DNA from: Phragmites australis
Taxonomy: Eukaryota > Streptophyta > Magnoliopsida > Poales > Poaceae
Length of the DNA: 64,000 nucleotides
Direction: 5' to 3'
Assembly: GCF_958298935.1 (NCBI RefSeq)
Contig: NC_084923.1
Location: forward strand, 24,404,501-24,468,500
Made by a program: the position numbers and the translations under genes
The notes under the pieces: model-generated
What the model was told of the DNA's origin: nothing
Databases searched by the model: none
What the model saw: only the letters and a program-made list of their open reading frames with translations
Part shown: positions 11,478 through 24,962 of the stretch, piece after piece
How positions within the stretch are numbered: the stretch's first letter is position 1
Layout: the number at the start of each line of letters is the position of its first letter

Positions 11478-12333
11478 GAGTACATTTCACTTTAAACTAT
11501 GTATTAATATACTCGGTGCACTTTAAATCATATTTAACAATAATGTTTACTTTGAACCATATATTTGATACTAATATTTTGATTTGCACCGTGCTTAAGG
11601 AATCGACATTTGATCATGCTCACGTGACGAGCAGTTCCATCCACCTCAGCTTTAGTATTCATCTATGAGGGTGGATTGTTATTTTTCAGACCAATCATTC
11701 TTCCTTTTGGTTCATGCTTTGTTGACTGCTTTCTTTTTTACCTTAAGTTGCTAAAGTCGTCTTTCAATACTACGTAGAATGGTATCGAGTTTATGGCGAC
11801 ACCGACCATCCAAAGAGTTAACATCCTATATTTAATCTGACTCTCTGATTACCTGTTCGCTAGCATTATGGAGATAGACGTTGGACCGACGGCAAGGTAG
11901 ATATGGTCGGATGGTGCGGCAGTGCAGGTGGTGACTTGAGGAGATGTGGCACTAAGGTAGACATGGCTATAGAGGAACAGCCATGCAGTAAAGCAACTTG
12001 AGGTGGTGACGTTAGGTATATGATAAAGTTTGTGAGCGGTGGTACTTGGACTCTGAAGATCTGATATGGAGAGAATGCTCTAGCAAATTGATGCCAAATA
12101 GAAAGCAAGTAACAAAAAATGGACCAAAAGGAAGAAAGTTTAGGTTGAAAATAGCAGTCCACCCTCTCAGTTGATAGAACTGCTTGCCATATGAGCAGTC
12201 AAAGACCTAACATTAGACATGGTGCAAACTAAAAGATTAACATAAAATATATGGTTTAAAGTGACATCTATTATTAAATAAGATTCGAAGTGTACCAAGT
12301 ATACTAATATATAATATAAAGTGAAATTTGCTT
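11478..12333. mobile_element. Fold-back element with long terminal inverted repeats
   Basis: The left arm (about 11478-11745, beginning near TACATTTCACTTTA) is the imperfect reverse complement of the right arm (about 12080-12333, ending near TAAAGTGAAATTTG). The match extends through GAGGGTGGA..TTATTTT and the inner CTTCCTTTTGGT..AT block. The arms are about 250-270 bp around a loop of about 330 bp with no coding capacity. Long arms like these fit a non-autonomous MULE-type or fold-back MITE. The flanks (A-rich on the left, AGAAAGACT on the right) do not give a clear 9-bp target duplication. Confidence 0.7.
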
Positions 12334-12880
12334 AGAAAGACTTAATTTATTATAATGACCAATCTGGGTCATAAGGGTTCGATTGGAACGTAGAGTTTTG
12401 GGAAATATCACATGAATACACTTTACTCCCAGGAAACTGAAAAAAGTCGCATTCCAAACGCAACCTATTCAAGCAGAGGATCTCCACGTGTTCGTTTGGG
12501 TGTTCACCTGTTCGTGCTACACTCCCACCATCTCAGAGAGGCGGATGGCTTAGGAATTTTGGAATGTTTCCAGCAAATTATTAGGTTTCAGATCCAAATA
12601 CCCCATTTGAACAAGCCATAAGAGAGATCATCACTAGCCCTTCTCGTAAAATCACATTAAATGAGAATCCTTGGTATATATCCTGGCGACAAACTGCTTA
12701 TGATTATACATATAACAATAGCAGAAAAACATGGTTCTGTGCTGCAAAGGGACCCCTCGTGAAATCACAACAAAATGTTCTGTCTTCTGCAGTAGCATAT
12801 ATCAACTTGTCATTACAATGTAAGAATACATGACCGCCCCTCGTCTGGTCGTCTTAGTGTACATCGCAGGGAGGAATCGA
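12334..12880. other. Region downstream of VPS52, including its probable 3' UTR
   Basis: Nothing with coding support is seen. The minus-strand 3' UTR of VPS52 must start below 12881. I did not find a convincing AATAAA-type signal, so the polyadenylation site is not placed. Confidence 0.4.
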
Positions 12881-15800
12881 CTAAAAGGTCCTAGAATATT
12901 TCTTGATTTCATACAGGATAGAGGATATGGACACCAAGTCCTTGTTGAGAGCAGAGCCACCGTTGATCCTCTTGACACACTCGGTGAGCCTGGTATAGTA
13001 GAGCAGGAGCTGCGTGAGCGCCGCTTTCAAGATCTCCATGCCGCACAGAAAGTTGCTGAAAGATGTGATGACATCTTTGTGCATCAGCTCAATCGCAGCC
13101 TTCCACCGGCTCGCAAAATCCTTCACCAATGGTTCAACATCGCCAACGCTGGCTTTATCTGAGCTTGTCGCCGTGTCTTCCGCTGATAAAGTTCAGGCAA
13201 AGATGAGATGTCGTTTGAAAGTAGGAAAGTAAAGGGGCTCGATGCTGTAACAGAACTCAGTTTACCTGGACGAGTTTTGACGAATTTGATCAAATCACTG
13301 AAATGCTCCAGGAGCAACTCTTCCTGCAGAAATGTTGATGCATCATATCAAGAAACTACTTAGGAAATCTGTTCTTAGAACAAGGACAAACTGCAATTCC
13401 CTCTAAGTTTGTTAGTAAGGTCTAACAATATGCATGGTGGTCTGTTGCCACTCGGTAATGATAATCCTTGCTTACTTTTTAGAAACGTATTTCAGTCTGA
13501 CATGAACACTGGCTGCAGAACGTTTTTTCAGTCTGACATGAACACTGGCTTGACAGCCATATAACTATAAGGAACTAAAACACACAACTTGGTTCATGTG
13601 TCGTTTGAACTCTAGGAATCAAACAATAACCTTAAGAACTATGGTGAGTGGTATGTCGCTTGCCATACAGTAACTTTGTTCAATCTATATAAGTGCATAC
13701 CACATAGATTGCAATGTTGCTTTTAAGAACATCCTCGAAGTGAAGTTGTGTTTTGCCACCCTCTGTTCCAGCTTCCTTTATGACAAAAGATCAGAATAAA
13801 TTTGAATGAGGCAATGATAATAGCATTATAGCTTTGTAGTACACTAAAACATTATTAATAGAAAAGAATGGCATTTTAGGTTAGCTAGAAAACACCTACC
13901 TTCAAAATGGCAATTGTTAAATCATAGTTGTTTATCAGGAAAATAGTTTGCAACTTGGGTTTAGCAAACATCTTGGCCAACTTAACAAGCAAGTCCTCAA
14001 TAGCCATCCGCAATCGCTCAAGATTAAGATCAAGCTGTAAATAGAAGCCAAATTTTGTAATGTCCATAAGCTACAGAAAGGGATGGCTTATGGCATGGCA
14101 CGTGGTGAAGAATTTTGAAAACAATGAAAATTTTGGGTTAACCAGAATGTGATCAACTAACCTGACCATCTCCATGTTCAACATTGAGATGAACTAGAGA
14201 AGCTGTAAATTCAGCGTATCTCCTCGTGACATAGTGCGGATGGACATCATCCTCCCAAAGAGTCTTAATATTTGCATTTCGAAGGCTGTTCAGGTGTAAG
14301 TCAAACACCATCTTGAAGCGAGGCCAGAGTGACAAATTAACCTGTCCAGCGTCCAAAAAGTAAACTCTGGTTCAAAAAAATTGGAAAAGGGAGCACTCCC
14401 ATGCCAGTTCAACATGATCGGCATCCCATGAGGTAACCCTCAAGCAAAGTTGATATACATATTCAAGAAGACAAGAAAGCATCCAGAACAGACCTTGTCC
14501 AGGTAAGAGTCCAAACATGGAATTCGCCGCCTAAACATGATAAGCTGCACAAAATGCCGATTCCATTAAGATTTAGTGAGTGACAAAATTGAGTCCCGGT
14601 ATTTTATGCACTTGAAGAAATTGGACAAAGTATAGAGTTACTCTTGCAATTAAAATGCAGCATTTAGTTGATTTCTACTAGAGATTTTTTTTAAGAAAAT
14701 GAAAAATTACAAAACATGGTTCATTTTTACCAGATTCCAGAGAAAACCCACTCAGTTGGCATCAAGAAAATCCAAAAAAACTTAAAAATTACTGCCTGAA
14801 ACTAGGTCGAAACCGACAGCTGCTAAACCACCAAAAACAGAAAATTGGATGGGTGAACCAGTATTGGTTTATTAAATTCTGGCATGACCATCCTTCTACA
14901 CTATGAGCATACCTAATGTGTCATATTTCTATATTAATAATCCAATGCATAAGAAAAAAAGTCTTTTAGCATAGACAATGACAGAGTTAGCAAGAAGCTG
15001 GTAATAATCCAATACATAAGAAAAAAAAAAGTATATTAGCATAGACAATGACATAGTTAGCAAGAAGCGGGTAATGTAAACACTGCACGAACAGAAATGT
15101 AAAATTGTCCTGAGCTTTATTTCTAAAACAGTTATATAAATGATGATACTACTATCTGTTCCATCACAACTCACAAGGTAAATTAAAGGATACCTGGTGC
15201 TGATGAATTATTCGGATCATAAGCATTATGCCTATAGCGTCGTAACAGTTCAGGAGTACAGCATTAAAATGCTCATCAACAACTTGAATTGGTCCTGAGG
15301 GACAAACATTTGAGTCTTCAAGCACAAATATTATGCATGAACCAAAATAATGGCGAAGATGGCAATGTTAATGTAAAAATCGCCTCTAGAAAGACCTTAA
15401 TGGAGGCACTATATTGTGATGAGAATAAGAAACTGAACTTAGTAATTTTCTGGTTGTGAGAACACATGAACAACACAATCAAAATGAGTTCTTTATTTTC
15501 CTCACTCGACGTACATGTGAAACTTGAAACCCATTCGTGCATCGACAGTTTTCAGGTGTAATACAGTGATGACTAATGTTGACTACATAAATGGGGCTAG
15601 TTTGATACAATAATGAAATCAGTACGTTTGGAATGCTAGGGCACAAGGGAACAACATAGGAAGCACATGTTAGGACAAAAAAATTGTTTTTCTAAAATTA
15701 TATTAAATGAACACATGTCAGTTTACACTAGATACCTCCTACAAGATTACTGCACAAGATACAAATAAATGTGAAACAAAACACTTTATGTAAATAAAGT

Positions 15801-18800
15801 AGGATCAAAACCTGCAAATATATCATGGAATATGGATTCTTCACCAAAGAAATCGTCAGAGAAAAGGTACCTGCAGTTAGTTGATATCTGTCATGCTACC
15901 ACTTATTCATAATGAATAAAAAGATACTACGAGGCAATCCCAAGCTTACTCCGAAGTAGCTGTATCCATTAGAAGCTTTTGTAAGCTTCTGAAGAGAACT
16001 TCATATGGATATTTTTGTGACTTGGCTTCAGCTATATGGGGTATCAATGCTGGCTGATCGATTTCCTGATATACCAAAGAAAGTGCAAACATAATTTACA
16101 CTACTGTGGTTGGTACTTGTAGTTTGGGCAAGTTAATCCTTCAGCAACAATAAGTAGTTCAAAATGAATGCAAGGCCATATTCCACTAAAGAAATACACA
16201 TGCGTATCTCAAATTCAGAAAACTGTCCTCTTCTATGGATGTCAATACAGGTAATGGGAGGAATTACAGAAGTTTACATAACCTTTGGTACTTAGTAATT
16301 TGCAAGAAAATTTTATTAATAAAATATGACTAACTTTTTTGGTTTAGAGAAAACCATATCCTCGGATTAGCATGGAACTCAGCTTTAGCCAGAAAAAGGA
16401 ACTAGACCTGTCAACTAGCCACACTCATTGTGGACTTGTGGCAACTGTATTTTTTGGCTACGAACCAATCAATGACTAAGCCAATGGCGAATGCTGAACT
16501 TTTAATGGCAAGCTTTGGTTATGAATCAAACAGCTTGTTAGTGGTATTCAAAGTTCTGATCAGTTGCCCAGCACCATATAGCATGATTGACCCAGTTTAC
16601 CTCCCATTTCATTGTTGAGTAACCAATGCGCTACAACAATCTGAACTTGTTGACAACTCACATTATCTGAATGGAGTGTCAATAAGTTGATTACCTTTAA
16701 GATGTTTATTCTTTCACCCAAAGCAAACACTGAAGAGCGGGCTTTCAGAGGTTCTTTTCCAATGGAGAAAAGGAAGCCTGTACTTCTGGTTTCGACTCCA
16801 AGTAAGTCGGTGGAAGTTGCTATGTCCTGCTGTAATTTCTCTAGCGCTTGTATGTAAGCACGAAAATGTGCACTCAGCACCTGAAAGTTGGTAGGAATAG
16901 TAAAAATGTCAAGAAAACAAATGTTTGTCCACAATATATTTTTAAAAAAAACACACACAGAATGTAGGTATTTTGGTGCTGCCTGCTAGCACTCTAGCAG
17001 ACTTGCCTAAGTCCATGAAGATAACAGAACAAAGTTGATATATATGAAGATTGATGCCACAAAAACTAAACATAGATAATTAGAACAGGAGCAGAAAGAA
17101 GCAAAGACAGACGAACAGATTGCGGTGATCCAGGTCCCAAGTGTGGTAGGCCATGCAAGCACGTGGCAACTTCTTTGGGTGTTTCTGCTGCTTTCCCCAA
17201 GAGCCAACCCAGAGTTGCCAAGTTTGGAACCTTAAGTAGTATTAGTCGCTACTTTTGGACTCGCAAGCTTTATATGACACACTCCACACTTTCTACTGCC
17301 ATTTACCAATGCAAAAGGCACACAATTGGACAAGGGTGTTATATTAACTGTGCGGCACTTATCCAGATCACATTGCCACATTTAATGTGAAACTCACCTT
17401 ATTCATGGTATCAATATAAGCCGCCTGAACTTCTCCATATATCTCCTTAGCATGTTCCTTAAGGAAAATTATTGTGTATCTGTAGTGGAGAGGGTGATGG
17501 CAAAAACGAGAAGTTACACACAAGAACAGAATAATACAGTATGAACATATACCAATGAGGAGCGATCAAGATTATCATATGGGCACATACACTATTTGCA
17601 AAATCATTTCCATTCAGTAAACGAGTACTAGCAGCATAGTCAGTGAAACGTGACTGAAGAGTGAACCAATGGAGCGATTGGCCCAATGGTTCACTGGTCC
17701 AACCGAAGGTTCATTGGTTGGACCTGCAGTTCATTATCATATTATTTTAACAATTTCAAATATATTTTAATTCTTACCTAATTGATGTTCATGTTCAACA
17801 AACTGCTCTGCTACCACTTATAGGGATCTTATTGTCCACATAGACAACCAAATCTACACGTTAAGAGGGTTTGTTAGCCTAGACCCTCGAGATTGATACA
17901 AACTTTCAAAATTTAAAACAACCAACCTATCTTGTTATCACATTGCAATGCCCTTACACAAATCTTGAGACACTTTAGAGAGCTAAGAGAGTACATGTAC
18001 CTACATGTACAAATGGTTTTGCATTTGCCTTAAATGATGCAGCAACTCTCTTTAGTTGCTAGGCTTTAAGCCTTTGGTAGGATTCTATACTGCAAACTAT
18101 GAATCGACTGACATTTGAAGATTATATAGAACAGATGAAACTTTTGTGAAGTGATTCCACATCTACGCACATATTAAACTATGAAACCATTCTGTAGTCC
18201 ATAGAACTTTGACAGGCACAGACAGGTACTAAAAGTAGCAGCAATGGTACAAGAATAATAGGTATACGATAAGAAAGTTTGACATACTTGTATTTAAGAA
18301 CACTCTGTTGTAGAATCTGAATATTAGTTTTTGGTTTCCTCAAGGCATAGAACTTTTGGATGACGAATTCAAAAATCTGCAAGAAAATTTATGAATGCAT
18401 CAAATAACAGTATTATGCTGTAGCCTTATACTATTGGATTTGTTACAAATAAAATTTAGTGAGCAAGAGTACGGCTATTAAATAGAGATACCAAAAAGAT
18501 CAAGCTGATTCCTAATTCCGCATCAACTAGTATGGCTATTATACTCACTGACAAGCACCACTCTCCACAAACTAGTATGGCTAATTTAGATGCAGGATAG
18601 ATTAATGCCCCAAACTTAATCAAACACAAAAATTCAAAGACAGTGTAATGCGTCATCAAATGGCATTCTGAATACAAAGGTATTATCATTCTTTATCACT
18701 CAACATTATGTATCATAAAAATCCACAGGACAAAACATTAGCACCACACTATATTTGATGGGTGACAGATCACATTAACAATCCAGTGTCCATCATCACC

Positions 18801-21800
18801 GACACAGACCAATTATAAGTTCAAAATACTTCAAAAAGTTTGCAAGTTGGAAATGATAGCTATGTCCCACTGGCCCTGGGTCCCAATTGTCAGTCTCACT
18901 TGATTGTGTTTTCCAATTCAGACATCATTGAAGTGCTACTAAGCTGATTCCCTTTTCAATGTGACCTAAGATGCCATGACACTACATACATCTGGCAAGT
19001 TAACTATTTGATCAGGTCAGTTCACAATCATTCTGCATCCACAGGGGCAGCCGGACAGGACACAATAGCTCTGATAGTCACATCACATAAAACATAGATA
19101 CAGGAAGCCATAGAAAGTAAGTATATGACAAAATAAGCATGTATGAAGATGCACACAAGCTATTACAACCGAAGTTAAAAACCAACGATTGTTTTTCAAA
19201 CCTTTGAGACAGCTTTCTGCCGAAGTCTCTCAACCTCAGGTTGAACATCTTTTAGAGCCTTGGATGATTTAACCATGGGATCCGCTTCAATGAATTTTAT
19301 TTTTTTGCTTAGAGTCTCTAGTGTTTTCATGTATTCATCATTGACCTGCATGGTTGTTGAATAAGGCATTTTCAGTGATCCATAAAAATAAAAATAACAT
19401 AAAATAAAATAAACTGAAAATTGCTTCAACTGCAAGAGCAGCTGTGCCGGTACAGTAACACAATGAATCCTCGTGACTTATGATATGTCAAAACTAACAA
19501 AGGAAATCTTGTATAGGGCAAAATAACAGTTATAGATTGAACAAACTAATATCCAAAATAGGGAAAAGAATTGTCACCAAAAAAGTTTATCATCTAAAGC
19601 AGGATATGAATGTAAGTAATACCTCTCCATCAACAATTATATCAATCATTCTTGGTGGCACTATTATATCCTCAACAAATCTTGACAACTTAGACTCTGC
19701 AGCCTGCAATTTGTTTTCCAAAAGAAAGACCAATGTAAGATTCAGATAACTAAACAATAAGTAAAGAAATAGCATGCATAAAAGCTACAAACACTGTGAA
19801 TCAATTCAAAAAATGAACCAATTTATGAAGATTCAGATGATAATGCCTGCACTTGGAATGTTTCAGATGGAACTATTGTTTCATATGACGTTTTGACATG
19901 TCATTCTTAGTAAATGTGATGTAAACAGCAAAATTGTTTCTCCAATCAAAAAGAATATCTGGTATGGTCTCGGAAATGACATTGAATGCATTGCATTTCC
20001 ATATGAACATATGGCAAAAATTATATTATAGAGGTGCATATTCTTAAAGTTTAAAAAATACAAAAAGTTGGCATGCCCTGATATCTACACGAAGGAAATG
20101 GACACTGTCTTTTCTAGAGAGATAACACATGCTAGGTTAAACCTATATGTGATTGTACTTTAGAATGTTTCTTTGGATTATTTCTACTTCTGTAGCTTTT
20201 AAGATTTAACAATAATTTGTTAATTACATTAAACAAGTAAAACTCATGTTACAGGCCTTCAACTTCAATCTCCAGAAAAGGGAAGAAACAGGAGATGGTA
20301 GAAGAAACAAACTGAAAGCATACTTCTTCCAGAAGAAAAAGAAAAAAAACTAGAATGTGTGTAGTCAAACTGTATTAGTTTTCAAAAAGTCCACAATATT
20401 AATTATACATGAAAATGACTAGATTTTTCATAAAAACGCTATGATATTATGCACTTTATATCATTTTGTTATAGGGTAGTGAAATTTAGTGGTCAAAGTG
20501 ATATCTCATTGACTATGAAAAGTCAAGAAAGTCACTTTTAGTGAAAGATGTAGTTAAGATGTCTATCCATTCTATCATGTCATGAAACACTTAAAGTTAC
20601 TCATTTTGGACATTTGATGTTTGGTTAGATGATTTAGTAAACACCAACTTAATGTTATTTTACACGTTACGATTATGTATGTAAACATAGTCAGGTGGCA
20701 TCCCCAACACATGATGTCACTATGGATGCTTGATCCCCTCGCACCAACTACGTCATAAAGCAACAATAAGTAAAATGCTAAAGATAAAACCTTTTTCCAG
20801 GCTGGTGACCATAAGGTAATGCAGAATAGAAACCATGTTGCGGCAAAATATATAAATAAAGATCATATGGTGGTGTATGTGACAGCAGCAATTATACTAA
20901 TATGTCCTTTGGTAAATGAAACAACTAGTAAGAATCATCAGCTAAATTAAAATATTCCTAATTATGCCACTTGCATGCACCGATATTGGACAAAAATACC
21001 AGCTAAGGGGATATGAAAGGTAACCATACAACATGTGAGATGGACAACATCTTCCAGCGCACAGAAGCCTTAAGAAAGTAACTATGGAATATAAATGTAT
21101 GAATGAAAGATACAGTACATGAAGCGAACCAGACCTTACGATTTTTCAGCTTTAATCCCATGTCCATAGAATTCTCCTGAAGGACCTTTATCTCTGAACT
21201 TATGGAACCAATTTCTGTCTAACACAGAAGTCAAAATATCGTAATATAACTTAGTAAAGAGAAATGGACCAGTGGATTAATCTAAAGGTGCACGCCTAGA
21301 GAAAACTAGAAAAGCATCAATAGTCTAGCTTTCTTGTGGAGAATGTTGGCCATTACATTCAAATTAAATCATATGTCTGGATTCATTGATAAGCTAGACA
21401 TGGTGCCATTTAAAGTGTGATCTCTGAAGTTGTCGCACTATTTACAAAAGGACAACATAGAAATTCAGAGGAATATGCTTTGACAAATTTTCATGTAACT
21501 GGCAGTAAGGCATTCCGCATAAAGCAAATGTTCAGAAACAATAGATTAAATTTCTAATAGCAGCAAATGTTTGCACATTCCCAACTTGATACTATGTTGT
21601 GTACAATTACTCGTTCAGTCATCCAGCATGTCAAGGAATGTCACAATTAAAAATAGTATCTTCAAAACAAATGGAAATATGTAATTACCTGGAATCCAGT
21701 AAGAATAGTTTCCATTTGTGACAAAATATTGTCACAATCACGAATTTGATCATGCAGCAAAACTAGGTTCTCGCTTTCTTTAATGTAATCCTACAAAAGA

Positions 21801-22663
21801 AGAGGAAGACAGCAGTGCATAAATCATGTCAATTCACAACTAATTTCGTTTTCAGCACATTAAAAAGTTTAAGAAACCATAAGCCCCATGTTCTCAGTAT
21901 AACTTTGTTACTCTTGTGCAATCATTTGATGATTGAACATACAACTTTGACGACAGAAATAACTTTATTATGGTTCAACGTAGAACTACAATTACTACTA
22001 CATAAGGTTCAAATTCTAAACCGTGTTTATCTTGCATAATTGACATGAACGACCTTCTATTGTGTAGGCACAGATAACATTTTCTAAAAAATAACAAGCA
22101 CCTGTATAGAATCCAGCTCAACTTGGCGAATGTCATTCTCAACCCCTTTCGTGTACTCGCGCAGTTTGATGCCATTAGCCAGGATGTTTGCAACTTCCTG
22201 CGCTTGTCCAGAAAGTAAGCATCAGTAATCCCCCAAGAAAGACGCAAGGGTATACTACTGTACACAGCCTCTCGTCACCGAAATGTTGCAGCCAGCTCAA
22301 AAGGACAGTGAAATCAAAGAAGTCTAGTTGCTTCATGGTTCTAGTAAGCTACTAATTTACAGAAGTTATAAAGTCTGCCGTAGCATAAAGCGTCACCTCG
22401 TCATTCTTGCAGTCGTCGAGCTCCTGCTGCAGCCCCTCCAGCGACTCGTCATCGCTGGTAAACCAACCAGAGGTTAGTTTTAGAATCGCAGCCATATGCG
22501 CAGCACAGCGAGCAGATGACACGATCGTACAGGGGAAGAGCGAGCTTTGCGAGCGATTGTACCTGGCTACTTCCTCGTCGAGGGCGAGGTCACCGACGAA
22601 GACCCCGAGGTCGAACCGCTCCTTCTGCCCGTCGAGGGTCTCGGCGGCGGGGACAGCCTCCAT
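12881..22663 (-). CDS. VPS52: VPS52, GARP complex subunit (19 exons, 699 aa)
   Basis: VPS52 is a subunit of the GARP/VFT tether (VPS51-54) that captures endosome-derived vesicles at the trans-Golgi network. The Arabidopsis homologue, POK, is needed for pollen-tube growth. Coding exons, in minus-strand order: 22563-22663, 22397-22454, 22102-22197, 21689-21790, 21135-21218, 19623-19703, 19202-19345, 18288-18376, 17398-17479, 16695-16880, 15950-16065, 15812-15870, 15194-15294, 14494-14544, 14162-14341, 13900-14034, 13701-13775, 13266-13323, 12881-13182. Every intron is GT-AG and all phases join. Recognisable blocks include FDLGVFVGDLALDEE (N terminus), RFVEDIIVPPRMID (about residues 155-168), RKPKTNIQILQQSVL (about 235-249), SAHFRAYIQALEKLQ (about 282-296), LWEDDVHPHYV (about 479-489) and the C-terminal YEIKKYSRTF. 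The start is the first in-frame ATG (22663), with G at -3 and +4; the open frame upstream has no ATG. I see no premature stop or lost exon, so the gene looks functional. Confidence 0.96.
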
Positions 22664-22890
22664 GTCGGGGTCGCTGGGGTGGAGTGCGGCAGCGGGGGGA
22701 TGTCTCCGATCTAGATCTGCCACCGGTGGCGATGGCCGACGGGCGTTGGGATCGGATCGGACCAGGGCTCCCCGGGAAATGGTGAGACCAAAGAGAATGG
22801 TGGGCTGACGGGGAAAATGTGTTGGGCTGGGCTTGCGCGCTGTTCTCGTGAGCCTGTGGCTCAGCGACCCGGGCTGACCCTGGTATTCGT

Positions 22891-22927
<37 letters not shown>

Positions 22928-22930
22928 CTT
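22664..22930 (-). promoter_or_regulatory. VPS52 5' UTR / promoter-proximal region with GA repeat
   Basis: The sequence just upstream of the VPS52 start is GC-rich and holds a pure (GA)n tract on the plus strand (about 22890-22924; CT on the sense strand of the gene). CT/GA tracts near transcription starts are common in plant housekeeping promoters, so this may be part of the core promoter or 5' UTR. No TATA box was placed. The role is inferred from position only. Confidence 0.45.
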
Positions 22931-23441
22931 CCCAAAACGTTATCTACCAGCAAAACACCTTCTCAAAAAAGAAAAACAGCAAAAGATTCCAATGAAGGTC
23001 CTTTTGGATTTTCAAAGTATTTCTAGAGTATTTCAATCCTAAGGAAATTTTCCTATAAAGCATGTTTAGAACAAAGGATTAAGCTTGGCAAATTCCTATA
23101 GAATGCCACCAATTTCATAGGAAAATAATGCATGATCCCAAACCTATTGTTATTTTTCCTACGCAAAGTCCAATGCAACACTCTCTTTCTCTCTCTACTC
23201 TCTCTCTCACTCATGCATTTGTTTCCTGTGAACCATCCAAATGCCACCTTTCTCATATTCCTGTGTTTCGAAATTATGTAGGATTGTATACTACATGGCA
23301 TTCTATTTCTACGTTTTCCTATCCATGCATTATTCATATCATGAGTTGCAAAGAGGCCCGAAGTGTTTAGATGCAACACAGGAACTTGCAGAGAGATGTA
23401 GAGACAAAGGAAAATTCCCATGAAGTCTAATCTCTTGCTTA

Positions 23442-24054
23442 GGTAGTGTTGGGTTCTTTGTACATATATGAGATGATACGGGATATGCAATTATGTATAT
23501 GTTTGGTTCGATAAACAGTATCAACTCGTTTAGGATAGGGTGATACAGATTTTAGGAATATTCTATCAAGATATTGAACCATCTTATACGAGAAAATTAG
23601 TCGAACGATCTCGTACATGTTCTGTCAGCTCCTGTAGTTACATATACTTAGTGATGATTAGTGAGAATTAAAAATAATTAGCTATGCATTAGTTACAATT
23701 AGATGTTATTAGCCATAACTAAGTATTATTCTGGGTAATTTTGCGATAAATAGTGACATGTTAAGTTAAAATTAATTATAATTAGTAAAGATTAGTACTA
23801 ATTAGAATAAGTTGTTAGTAATTATAATTATAAATTGTTATATTATAAATAAATTAAGTTATAATAGATGTAGTGCTTATCTTTTTAGTAACTAAACATT
23901 ATATATGTACATCCCATACATCCAATAAATACTCTCATGTACTGTTTCATACATCGAACCAAACATGATACTTATACCATCTCATCCAAGTTCATCCTGT
24001 CCATCTACGACGATCACATACCATTTAATTTCGTATAACGAACCGAACACTACC
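23442..24054. mobile_element. Tourist-like MITE (TTA target duplication)
   Basis: The terminal inverted repeats are GGTAGTGTTGGGTTC on the left and its near reverse complement GAACCGAACACTACC on the right. Both sides are flanked by TTA (23439-23441 and 24055-24057). A 3-bp TTA duplication and AT-rich non-coding interior are hallmarks of PIF/Harbinger-related MITEs. A left-truncated second copy ends at 28232. Confidence 0.75.
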
Positions 24055-24208
24055 TTATATTCCTATGGAATTGGGCTATAGGAAAGCAATCCATGAGAAT
24101 TTTTTCTTCCCTTTCATGTGATCCAAAGGACTCTATAGAAAAAAATTTGTTAGGAGAGGGAAATCTAAAAAAAATCCTTTGGAAACCTCCGTTCCAAAAG
24201 GGTCCTTA
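23640..24208 (+). repeat. Tandem duplication unit A, left part
   Basis: This stretch (inner MITE from about 23640 plus the right end of the outer MITE) is matched collinearly by 27834-28383. The rest of unit A lies beyond the Harbinger insertion at 27631-27833. Shared landmarks are AATTAGCTATGCATTAGTTA, CATACATCGAACCAAACATG and CAAAGGACTCT. Confidence 0.8.
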
Positions 24209-24962
24209 GAGCAACTCCAATCGAGTTGCTATTTGCCTCACTATCCTACTATTTAGCGAAGAGACAAAAATCACCTCCAACCGATTCGCTACTCCTATCA
24301 CCACTTCTAGCACCTTGCCACCTCGCCTCTGCCTTTTGCCATGTCTGGCGAAGGTCTCCCTCTCGCCATCGACCACGACCACCAGGAAGTCGGCCCTTCC
24401 CGCCACCGCAAGTGCACTTCATATTCCCCTTCTTTGGGTCGATTTGAGGTCGTTGGTGCTCGAGTTAGCTGGATCTGTAGGAGAGAGAGAGAGAGAGAGT
24501 TACCGGAGAGGGAGGCCACCGTAGCTCACTGGCACTGTGGTCCACCTCGAGCTCGCGTGTGATGCCCTACCGTTGTTGCCTGCCCGGTAGATATGCTCAA
24601 TGCTGCCCTACCGCTGTTGCTCGCCAGCAGTTGTGTGGCTGCTGTCACCTGGCCGTCACCCTCGCCCGCCTGCTGCGCACCCTTGCCCTAGCCCACCTGC
24701 AGTCGCCTAGCCTCCGTCGGCCGCCTACCGCCCTCACGCGCCTGCCATGCCCCCTCACCCGCTTGCCGCGCGAGGTGCCCTGCAGGAGCGCCACAGTAGG
24801 GGATGAGAGGTAGGGCAGGAGCAGTGCGAGGTGATGGCCAGTTTGGGGTGATGAGCCATGGATTTGGGGAGGTGCTTATGCTTTGTATCTGTGATGTGCT
24901 CTCATTTTTGTTTCTCGACTGCATGAGTATTGATCAATGGTATATGATTTTGCAATGCATGA

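Larger units (their letters stand above)
22995..24208. mobile_element. Outer MITE-like element hosting an inner MITE
   Basis: The left end (AAGGTCCTTTTGGATTTTC, 22995 on) is an imperfect inverted match of the right end (...CCAAAAGGGTCCTT, to about 24207). Internal blocks such as CATAGGAAAAT are typical of short grass MITEs. The inner MITE 23442-24054 interrupts it, and the Harbinger element begins directly at its right edge. Ends are approximate. No protein is encoded. Confidence 0.55.

Noticed and set aside
22352..22396. Extension of VPS52 exon 2 into 22352-22396
   Set aside because: This is intron read-through; a GT donor at 22396 joins in phase to the next exon at 22197.
22664..22723. Longer VPS52 N-terminus starting at 22723
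   Set aside because: The first codon there is GTG, not ATG, and there is no in-frame ATG upstream of 22663; the ATG at 22663 has good start context.
23128..23490. Overlapping 60-145-codon frames on both strands
   Set aside because: They fall in the outer MITE and lack any domain.
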